A stretch of 15,508 nt of DNA, taken from assembly GCA_900553555.1 (NCBI GenBank), contig USEG01000008.1:1-15508 (forward strand), written 5' to 3'. The translations under genes were made by a program, and so were the position numbers. Each line of letters starts with the position of its first letter. The stretch's first letter is position 1. This DNA is from an uncultured Clostridia bacterium. GTDB lineage: Bacteria; Bacillota; Clostridia; Christensenellales; Pumilibacteraceae. Shown piece after piece: positions 6,372 to 11,888 of this stretch. Under the pieces are notes generated by a model that was not told where the DNA came from, ran no database searches, and saw only the letters and a program-made list of their open reading frames with translations.

Positions 6372-7165
6372 TTATTTTCCTTTTGGCAACTCGACAAAAA
6401 TTTTGTTAAATATTGATTAAATGCTTGCGGATTATCCATATTCGCACAATGTCCTGCACCTTTCAAAATGACTTTATCGCAATTTTCATATTTCGCCCAC
6501 TCATTTACAATTTCAATTTCCGCAGGTATATCGTGTTCTCCACAACCAACTAATAATCTATATTGCCGCTGTTTTTTCGGATATTTATTTACAAGATTTT
6601 GCAAACCACGCATATATCTAAAAGATGTTTTTCTAAATTTTATATTTAGGTTATAAAATTCCGTCTGCGCCTCGTCCGTGTAAGCAGAGATTTTCTTATT
6701 TGCTTTTGCAAACCATTTAATAGAAAACAATGCTTTCATCATCATTTTCATTTGAGTTTTAGAATTAGTCTTTTGCCGTTGCACATCAAAGTGATTGATG
6801 TCATAGCCCCCAAAGCAAGCAAGCGATAACACCTTATTTTCATACTTGTTAGCAAAGTCTTGTAGAAAAACAGCACCCAATGAAACGCCGATAAAATGAG
6901 CGGCAGATATATTGTGTTTTTGAAAAATCAAGTCTATCCAGTCCGCCATTTTCTCAATGCTATCGCCTTTCCGTGTGCGAATAGAATTTCCGTGTCCTAA
7001 AATATCAATAGCAAGCAAATTATATTTGCCCGAAAAATAATTATATTGTTTATCAAACATTCTATGGTCAACAAAGGCGGCGTGAACAAACACAAGCCAG
7101 TCCTTATTTGCCGTATCGTCAATATAATAGGCGATAGGAGAATTTTCAAGATATAAGTTTTGCAT
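6368..7165 (-). CDS. Alpha/beta hydrolase
   Basis: Cytosolic alpha/beta-hydrolase-fold enzyme, 265 aa; substrate unknown. Seen: the strand and oxyanion region V-F-V-H-A-A near 25-30 (the usual H-G is H-A), D-I-L-G-H-G-N-S near 54-61, nucleophile elbow G-V-S-L-G with Ser95, acid Asp212 in G-E-H-D, and His239 in G-A-G-H-C-A-N-M-D-N-P. The full triad is present, so it should be active, resembling esterase, lactonase or peptidase members. The ATG at 7165 is preferred because AAGGAG lies 8 nt before it; an in-frame ATG at 7171 overlaps the PadR stop but leaves only 2 nt after that site. Codons are A/T-rich (many AAA, AAT, TTT), unlike the purine operon and the two-component genes, which suggests transfer. 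Likely under PadR control. Confidence 0.9.
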   Translation of the reverse strand: MQNLYLENSPIAYYIDDTANKDWLVFVHAAFVDHRMFDKQYNYFSGKYNLLAIDILGHGNSIRTRKGDSIEKMADWIDLIFQKHNISAAHFIGVSLGAVFLQDFANKYENKVLSLACFGGYDINHFDVQRQKTNSKTQMKMMMKALFSIKWFAKANKKISAYTDEAQTEFYNLNIKFRKTSFRYMRGLQNLVNKYPKKQRQYRLLVGCGEHDIPAEIEIVNEWAKYENCDKVILKGAGHCANMDNPQAFNQYLTKFLSSCQKENK

Positions 7166-7167
7166 TT

Positions 7168-7701
7168 TCATTTCTCCTTGATATTTTTTAATAAATGACT
7201 GTACCACTCGATATTGAATTTCATTAAGTCGTGTCCGTAAAGTGCTGTTTGCAGTTGATAGTAAAATATATCGTTACCTTGCATTTCATTTAGTAACGCT
7301 TTGCCTTCGTTACACATTTTCTCTAAATCAAACCGCATTTTCTCTAAATCCTCTATATGTTGTTCGAGTAACTTTGTACGGGTTTCTTTTTCAGCAAACC
7401 CCATAAAATAGATTTTTGAAAGTTCGGGGTTTTTAGCCGTATCACTATCAATAGGACTATTTAGCCACACATTAAAGTAGTTTTTCCCACTCTCGGTTAT
7501 AGTGTATATCCTTTTCAGTTTGCTATTTTCCTCTATTTCACTAACAGAAATATGCCCGTGCTGCAATAGTTTTTTAAGGGCTGCTTGTATGCTGCCCGTA
7601 CTGCAACTATACATTAAGTTCAGCCCAGTATTTATGCGTTTCCTCAACTGATAAATCGTTCGAGATTGTAGCAACAATAAGCCTAAAATTATGTTTTCCA
7701 T
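7168..7701 (-). CDS. PadR-family transcriptional regulator
   Basis: Winged-helix repressor of the PadR family, 177 aa. Seen: N-terminal winged helix with I-I-L-G-L-L-L-L near 4-11, Y-Q-L-R near 17-20, S-T-G-S-I-Q-A-A-L-K-K-L near 34-45 (recognition helix), and a wing ending R-I-Y-T-I-T-E-S-G near 64-72. A Glu/Lys/Leu-rich helical C-terminal half (about 92-145) looks like the dimerising coiled coil of the longer PadR subfamily. The ATG at 7701 is set by AGGAG with 5-nt spacing; longer in-frame versions would include the operator and -10. It heads the operon with the hydrolase and zinc ribbon, and a palindrome over its -10 argues for autorepression, with relief by an unknown effector, perhaps the hydrolase substrate. 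Confidence 0.92.
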   Translation of the reverse strand: MENIILGLLLLQSRTIYQLRKRINTGLNLMYSCSTGSIQAALKKLLQHGHISVSEIEENSKLKRIYTITESGKNYFNVWLNSPIDSDTAKNPELSKIYFMGFAEKETRTKLLEQHIEDLEKMRFDLEKMCNEGKALLNEMQGNDIFYYQLQTALYGHDLMKFNIEWYSHLLKNIKEK

Positions 7702-7711
7702 TTTAACTCCT

Positions 7712-7730
7712 ATATTACTAATAGTAACAT
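7712..7730. promoter_or_regulatory. Probable PadR operator
   Basis: The 19-bp sequence ATATTACTAATAGTAACAT is a near-perfect palindrome (ATRTTACTA-A-TAGTAAYAT) and carries the ATGT...ACAT-like ends known for PadR sites. It covers the -10 of the padR promoter and ends 10 nt upstream of the padR start codon. This fits autorepression; binding itself is inferred. Confidence 0.7.
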
Positions 7731-7749
7731 TTTTTATTGACATTGTCAA
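7721..7749 (-). promoter_or_regulatory. Promoter of the PadR operon
   Basis: On the minus strand -35 TTGACA (7749-7744), a 17-nt spacer and -10 TACTAT (7726-7721). The -10 lies inside the operator palindrome, and the -35 is one half of the dyad TTGACATTGTCAA. Confidence 0.75.
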
Positions 7750-7765
7750 GTCAAAATGATAAAAT
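7737..7765 (+). promoter_or_regulatory. Divergent promoter towards the structured element and recombinase
   Basis: On the plus strand -35 TTGACA (7737-7742), a 17-nt spacer and -10 TAAAAT (7760-7765). Start would fall near 7772, giving a leader of about 284 nt that contains the nested inverted-repeat element before the recombinase start. Its -35 abuts the minus-strand -35 with one base between them. Confidence 0.7.
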
Positions 7766-7817
7766 GACTTTATAAAATAAGTTTTATGCTATAAGTATTT
7801 ATAACCTTGCTGTTCGC

Positions 7818-8001
7818 TTGTGCTTAACCGCCTTGTGGGATTGTTTCGCCGCCTTGTGTTCTGATCAACGGGCGAGCGGTTGTATTTTTCGCGGGCGAAA
7901 AATCTCCACCGACAACTTCTTTCCCGCAGGAGCGGGAAAGTATGTCCCGTTGACATTCCACTTCGGCGGCGAGCTGGACTGGTTAAGGCGGTTAAGCACA
8001 A
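7818..8001. ncRNA. Candidate structured RNA of 184 nt, unknown family
   Basis: Five perfect stems nest within 184 nt: outer 17 bp (7818-7834 with 7985-8001); 8 bp TCGCCGCC/GGCGGCGA (7846-7853, 7965-7972), optionally extended by GTG/CAC (7856-7858, 7959-7961); 8 bp TCAACGGG/CCCGTTGA (7865-7872, 7946-7953). Inside the last are two side-by-side hairpins: 9 bp at 7884-7892/7895-7903, and 9 bp at 7919-7927/7932-7940 with loop AGGA. GTTGT/ACAAC (7879-7883, 7912-7916) may extend the first hairpin. The internal loop next to the outer stem has similar, not complementary, sides (GGATTGTT and GGACTGGTT). All stems are Watson-Crick, so the sequence does not tell which strand folds; the promoter at 7737 favours plus. 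No U tract follows on either strand, so it is not a simple terminator. It could be a cis leader of the recombinase, a free RNA, or a folded single-stranded DNA site. Confidence 0.6.
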
Positions 8002-8024
8002 AAGCACCGCAAAAATTAAATTAA

Positions 8025-8039
8025 GGCGCGCCCCGCGCC
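8025..8039 (+). repeat. GC hairpin just upstream of the recombinase ribosome site
   Basis: GGCGCG (8025-8030) and CGCGCC (8034-8039) form a 6-bp all-GC stem with a 3-nt loop, ending two bases before the AAAGGAG ribosome binding site (8041-8047). It could affect ribosome access or act with the larger folded element. Confidence 0.5.
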
Positions 8040-8055
8040 GAAAGGAGCAACCGCA

Positions 8056-9696
8056 ATGAAAAACGCAGTCATATACGCCCGTTTCAGTTCCCACGCACAG
8101 AACGAACAGTCCATCGAGGGGCAGTTGACAGAGTGCCGCGCCTTTGCCGAACGCAACAATTTGCGCATAGTCCGCGAATACATAGACAGAGCCTTGACGG
8201 GTACGACCGACAAACGCCCCGACTTTCTGCAAATGATTGAGGACAGCAAGCGCAAAGGCTTTCAGTTTGTAATCGTCTATCAGTTAGACCGTTTCGCCCG
8301 CAACCGTTACGACAGCGCAACCTATAAAGCCAAACTGAAAAAGAACGGCGTGCGCGTTCTCTCCGCGAAAGAGAATATCACGGACGATGCCAGCGGCATT
8401 TTAATCGAGGGCGTTTTGGAGAGTATGGCGGAATACTATTCCGCCGAACTTTCGCAAAAAATAAAACGAGGTATAGCCATATCCGCGTCGAAATGCAAAT
8501 ATTTTGGCGGGAGCGTTCCTCTCGGCTACAAGGTGGACGAACAAAAGAATTTTGTCGTCAACGAGGAAACCGCCCCGCTTGTTAAGACTATGTTTGAAAT
8601 GTTTGTCGGCGGCAGAACATATGCGGACATTATCCGCTATATGAACGCGCGCGGCGTTACGACTTCACGCGGCGGCAAGTGGAATAAAAGCAGTTTTCAC
8701 CGCATATTCAGCAACCGCCGTTATTTAGGAAAATATATCTATCACAGCGAAGAGATTGACGGCGGTATGCCGCAACTCATCGACGACGAACTTTTTGCCG
8801 AGGCGCAAAAGGTGTTAGCCAAATACGCCGCCGCGCCGTCCCGCGGCAAAGCCAAAGTCGAATATTTGTTGTCGGATAAAATGATATGCGGGCATTGCGG
8901 CAACAAAATGACGGGCATAAGCTCAACGAGCAAAAGCAAAAAGATACATCACTATTATAAATGTACGGGTAACAATAAGGGCATTTGCAAAAAACGGACT
9001 GTCCGCAAACAGTTTATCGAAGATGAGGTCGTCGCCGCCATAGTGGGCGAACACGGCATTTTGACCGACGAATTTATCGACCTTGTAGCCGCTGAAACTT
9101 ATTTGCTTATCCAAGCAGAGCAGAACGACGCCGAGATAAAACGACTTGAAAACCTTGTCGCGGAAAATCAAAAGGCAATTAACAACTTAATGCAGGCGTT
9201 AATGCTCGGCAAGATTGCCGACACCATTCTGTCGCAAATCGAGAAGTTAGAGAACGAAAACAAGGAACTGCAAGACACAATCGCCAACGAAAAGGCAATG
9301 CAAATAAATTACAGTTACGCCGATATTCGCAAGTGGCTGTCGCACTTCCGAACGCTTGACTATTCCAAGACGAAGAACCGCAAAGACCTGATAGACACGT
9401 TCATTTATAAAGTGATACTGTACGACGATAAAATGAAAGTGCTGTTCCACCTTAAAGGCGGGCAACAGGGTGAACTGCTCTTAAATCTGATATTCCCCGA
9501 TTATCCCAACGGACACAGCGACGACGGCGAGAACGCCCAAAAAGTGCCCGCAGCCGAGCAATCGCAGATTGCGAACGCCACGCAGTTAAATGAATTAGAA
9601 ACCGACAAAGCGGTTTCTAATTCTGACATAAACGCAGAGTGTGCGTATACGTCGCGTTTGGTGGAGCTAAGGGGATTCGAACCCCTGACCTTTTGA
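8056..9696 (+). CDS. Large serine recombinase (site-specific integrase)
   Basis: Site-specific recombinase that integrates and excises mobile elements through a phosphoserine intermediate, 546 aa. Seen: resolvase-type catalytic domain with Y-A-R-F-S at 7-11 (Ser11 nucleophile, Arg9) and L-D-R-F-A-R at 77-82; the 'recombinase' DNA-binding domain around 155-260 with V-P-L-G-Y, R-R-Y-L-G-K-Y; zinc ribbon with Cys278, Cys281, Cys303 and Cys311; then a coiled coil of Glu/Lys/Leu/Asn (about 365-430), the usual synapsis-control motif. AAAGGAG sits 8 nt before the ATG. Residues from about 485 are low complexity, and the last dozen (ending L-R-G-F-E-P-L-T-F) are encoded by the antisense of tRNA-Ala, including the stop codon. 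Such tRNA-derived tails are familiar in tRNA-integrated elements. All catalytic residues are intact. Confidence 0.94.
   Translation: MKNAVIYARFSSHAQNEQSIEGQLTECRAFAERNNLRIVREYIDRALTGTTDKRPDFLQMIEDSKRKGFQFVIVYQLDRFARNRYDSATYKAKLKKNGVRVLSAKENITDDASGILIEGVLESMAEYYSAELSQKIKRGIAISASKCKYFGGSVPLGYKVDEQKNFVVNEETAPLVKTMFEMFVGGRTYADIIRYMNARGVTTSRGGKWNKSSFHRIFSNRRYLGKYIYHSEEIDGGMPQLIDDELFAEAQKVLAKYAAAPSRGKAKVEYLLSDKMICGHCGNKMTGISSTSKSKKIHHYYKCTGNNKGICKKRTVRKQFIEDEVVAAIVGEHGILTDEFIDLVAAETYLLIQAEQNDAEIKRLENLVAENQKAINNLMQALMLGKIADTILSQIEKLENENKELQDTIANEKAMQINYSYADIRKWLSHFRTLDYSKTKNRKDLIDTFIYKVILYDDKMKVLFHLKGGQQGELLLNLIFPDYPNGHSDDGENAQKVPAAEQSQIANATQLNELETDKAVSNSDINAECAYTSRLVELRGFEPLTF
9592..9623. repeat. 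Perfect 13-bp inverted repeat in the recombinase 3' end
   Basis: GAATTAGAAACCG (9592-9604) and CGGTTTCTAATTC (9611-9623) with a 6-nt loop lie 36 nt beyond the tRNA-Ala 3' end. It may terminate the tRNA transcript, although no U tract follows on the minus strand, or form part of the attachment site. Confidence 0.6.
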
Positions 9697-9734
9697 ATGC
9701 CATTCAAACGCGCTACCAACTGCGCCATAACCCC
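9659..9734 (-). tRNA. tRNA-Ala (anticodon GGC)
   Basis: 76 nt including encoded CCA. Full cloverleaf: 7-bp acceptor with the alanine identity pair G3-U70, 4-bp D stem GCGC/GCGC, anticodon stem TTTGA/TCAAA around loop ATGGCAT (anticodon GGC, with the A32-U38 pair typical of this isoacceptor), 5-nt variable loop, T arm AGGGG/CCCCT with TTCGAAT. It follows tRNA-Val by 13 nt and shares its promoter. Its 3' 38 nt overlap the end of the recombinase gene on the other strand. Confidence 0.97.
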
Positions 9735-9747
9735 ATTTAAAATTGAT

Positions 9748-9825
<78 letters not shown>

Positions 9826-9851
9826 ATGCAACTTTAAATCAAAGCTTTATA

Positions 9852-9880
9852 ATTGTAGCAAATTTTGCGGAGGTTGTCAA
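9852..9880 (-). promoter_or_regulatory. Promoter of the tRNA-Val/tRNA-Ala transcript
   Basis: On the minus strand consensus -35 TTGACA (9880-9875), a 17-nt spacer and -10 TACAAT (9857-9852), starting about 20 nt before tRNA-Val. Near-consensus strength suits stable RNA. Confidence 0.88.
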
Positions 9881-9890
9881 CAAATTTTGC

Positions 9891-9937
9891 GTAAAATAAT
9901 AAAAATTCGGCAGAGCTTTTTACCGCTCCGCCGAATT
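9891..9937 (-). terminator. Terminator of the alcohol dehydrogenase gene
   Basis: AATTCGGCGGAGC pairs with GCTCTGCCGAATT on the minus strand (9937-9925 with 9916-9904, 13 pairs, one G-U), an 8-nt loop, then TTTTATTATTTT. It begins 5 nt after the dehydrogenase stop codon and precedes the tRNA promoter. Confidence 0.9.
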
Positions 9938-9941
9938 GTCG

Positions 9942-11105
9942 TCAATAACAAGCTTTTAGCACGTTTAGAACGTCGTTTTCGTCCATTTGCTTATAGCCGC
10001 CGCCCTTGACGCAGCTTACTGCGATTTTTTCCAGCATATCCTCGGTTGCACCCACTTCTCTCAGCGTTGAGGGCAGTCCCAGTTTTTCGATATAGCACGC
10101 CAGCGCGTCGATGCCGGCAAGCGCCGCCGTCTCCTTGTCGATGTCGTCGGCGGGAACATCCCATATGTTTTTGGCAAAGCGCACAAATTTGTCAATGCCG
10201 TATTTGTAGATATACCGGTAATATGCAGGCGAAATTACCGCCAGTCCTTCGCCGTGCGGACAATCGGTGTAGGCGCCAAGCTGATGCTCGATCATGTGGA
10301 CTTCCCAATCCTGTTGTTTCGATAGGCCCGTAATTGTGTTGAGCCCCATCGTGGCGCACCACATGATATTGCTGCGCGCCTCATAGTCGCGGGAGGTTTC
10401 AAGCGCCTTGTAGCTGCTGTGGATGAGCGAACGCATGACGCCTTCTATTATATAATCGGTCGTGTTGTCGTCGCTGCCCGAAAAATACTGCTCCATAAGA
10501 TGCGACATGGTGTCGAATATTCCGCTTACCATCTGGCGTTTGGGCACGGTAAAAGTATATTCGGGATTGAGTATCGAAAATTTCGGATTTACTTCCGGCC
10601 CGAAAGTGCGCCCGGCTTTTATCATCACCTGTTCGTTGGTTATTACCGAGCCGCCGTTCATCTCCGACGCCGTGCCCGCCATGGTGAGCACGCTGCCGAC
10701 GGGAACTATTTCGTTGTCCACCGGCTCGAAATCTATCCAATAGCGCTGCCATGCGTCGCCTTGGCAATATGCCGCAACGGATATCGCCTTGGCGCAGTCA
10801 ATGACGGAACCTCCGCCCACCGCCAGAATGAGCGATACGTTGTTTTCGCGCACCAGCCGGCAGCCGTCCATCATGCGCGAATATGTAGGGTTGGACTTTA
10901 CGCCGTCCAGTTCGACTATTTTTTTGCCTGCGTCTTTGAGAATTGCCAGCACGCTGTCGTAAAGTCCCGTCTTTTTTACCGAGCCTTTGCCGTAAACCAG
11001 CAGCACCGTATCGCCGTAATTGTCCAGTTCGCCGCGCAGATTTGACAGCGCGTTTTTTCCGAAGTACACGTGTGTGGGGTTGTAATAATCAAAATCCAAT
11101 ATCAT
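9942..11105 (-). CDS. Iron-dependent alcohol dehydrogenase (BdhA/YqhD group)
   Basis: Cytosolic group III (Fe-type) dehydrogenase that interconverts aldehydes and alcohols with NAD(P)H, 387 aa, the normal length. Seen: start Y-N-P-T-H-V-Y-F-G-K (8-17), the Y-G-K-G-S-V-K-K-T-G segment (38-47) characteristic of the butanol dehydrogenase/YqhD branch, nucleotide-binding G-G-G-S-V-I-D (97-103), and metal ligands Asp198, His202, His270 and His284 in F-D-T-M-S-H, V-H-M-I-E-H and C-P-H-G-E-G. AAGGAG lies 7 nt before the ATG. The branch usually prefers NADPH; substrate is not set by sequence. It stands 82 nt after the unrecognised 217-aa gene and has its own terminator. Role inferred: fermentative reduction or aldehyde detoxification. 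Confidence 0.93.
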   Translation of the reverse strand: MILDFDYYNPTHVYFGKNALSNLRGELDNYGDTVLLVYGKGSVKKTGLYDSVLAILKDAGKKIVELDGVKSNPTYSRMMDGCRLVRENNVSLILAVGGGSVIDCAKAISVAAYCQGDAWQRYWIDFEPVDNEIVPVGSVLTMAGTASEMNGGSVITNEQVMIKAGRTFGPEVNPKFSILNPEYTFTVPKRQMVSGIFDTMSHLMEQYFSGSDDNTTDYIIEGVMRSLIHSSYKALETSRDYEARSNIMWCATMGLNTITGLSKQQDWEVHMIEHQLGAYTDCPHGEGLAVISPAYYRYIYKYGIDKFVRFAKNIWDVPADDIDKETAALAGIDALACYIEKLGLPSTLREVGATEDMLEKIAVSCVKGGGYKQMDENDVLNVLKACY

Positions 11106-11187
11106 AATTTTTCTCCTTATAACGTATTTTTGTCATATCGTAAGAGCGTTCCTGCGCACGACTTTGTTACAATTATTCCGAAAGCCG

Positions 11188-11841
11188 CTAAAAACTTACC
11201 GTTATGTTGCGCACGCGGCTGTTCCCGGGATATACGCCGGTAAAAGGCGATTTGCGCACGCCGCCTTTCAGTTTCGCGCCGGTGGCCGACAGCGACAGCT
11301 GATTGTAACTGCCGTCGCCGTAATATCTTCTTACCGTGCTCCCGGCGGGAATAAAACGTGCGTCGGACACGCCCACCAGCAGTTTGTATTTGCCGGCATA
11401 CGTCCTTATAAAACGCCGCATAAACCGTTGATTGCCGCGGGAATACTCCGTCCCGTCAAAATTAACCGCCAAAACTTTGGTCTTTTCGGTAGCATAGGTA
11501 AAGCACTGCATGACGCGGTAGGCAAAACGCGGCATATTGCCCACGAGCGCCCCTCCTAAAAGCACCGCCCGGCACGTCTTCCACAGCAGTCTGCGAAAAT
11601 ATGAAAAGTCGGTCTTATCGGGAGCGACGACGCTGCGGTGGTATGAAACATACTGTTTTACCGTCATTTCCGAAAAAGGCGCGTCTCCTATCATAAAATA
11701 CGTTTTGCCGTCCTTTGTGACGGACGCAAGCACTTCGTCGTTGTCCGCATATACCCACTCTTCCGACACGTTTTTGCGGAAGTCGCGCCGCTTTCCTTCC
11801 GGGCTGCCTATACAATATATAACATCGGATAAATAATTCAT
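11188..11841 (-). CDS. Conserved-looking protein of unknown function, 217 aa
   Basis: I do not recognise this protein. It is basic and soluble-looking, with no signal peptide, one mildly hydrophobic stretch around 94-102 (A-V-L-L-G-G-A-L-V), and several motif-like segments: M-T-V-K-Q-Y-V-S-Y-H-R near 59-69, V-L-A-V-N-F-D-G near 123-130, and L-L-V-G-V-S-D-A-R-F near 154-163. The order of these segments is loosely like a degenerate ABC ATPase without a P-loop, which is only a suspicion. The ATG at 11841 has no clear ribosome site, and a TAATAT lies just upstream, so start and leaderless expression are open questions. It follows the sensor kinase by 47 nt in the same direction with no terminator seen, so co-transcription with the two-component genes is possible. 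Confidence 0.7.
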   Translation of the reverse strand: MNYLSDVIYCIGSPEGKRRDFRKNVSEEWVYADNDEVLASVTKDGKTYFMIGDAPFSEMTVKQYVSYHRSVVAPDKTDFSYFRRLLWKTCRAVLLGGALVGNMPRFAYRVMQCFTYATEKTKVLAVNFDGTEYSRGNQRFMRRFIRTYAGKYKLLVGVSDARFIPAGSTVRRYYGDGSYNQLSLSATGAKLKGGVRKSPFTGVYPGNSRVRNITVSF

Positions 11842-11888
11842 ATCATAATATTATCCGGTTATTGCGGCATTTATACTCATCCGCCCGT

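Larger units (their letters stand above)
5690..9696. mobile_element. Probable integrated island with serine recombinase, next to tRNA-Ala
   Basis: Four kilobases separate the xpt promoter from the tRNA pair. They contain a recombinase whose 3' end overlaps tRNA-Ala, a PadR operon visibly richer in A+T than the flanking genes, remnant-like ORFs and several terminators. The right end is supported by the recombinase/tRNA overlap. The left end is a guess based on the truncated ORF at the xpt promoter; I found no second copy of the tRNA 3' end there, so exact att sites are unresolved. No relaxase, replication or conjugation genes are present, so this would be a minimal or decayed element. Confidence 0.5.

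Noticed and set aside
7818..8001. Integron attC site: GCTTAAC and GTTAAGC fit the RYYYAAC/GTTRRRY core rule.
   Set aside because: The two motifs are automatic in any palindrome holding GTTAAGC. The outer arm is a perfect 17 bp without the extrahelical bases of attC, there is no integron integrase, and the element is longer than usual attC sites.
7818..8055. Retron ncRNA (terminal inverted repeats, inner hairpins, upstream of an enzyme gene).
   Set aside because: The downstream gene is a serine recombinase and no reverse transcriptase occurs in the window.
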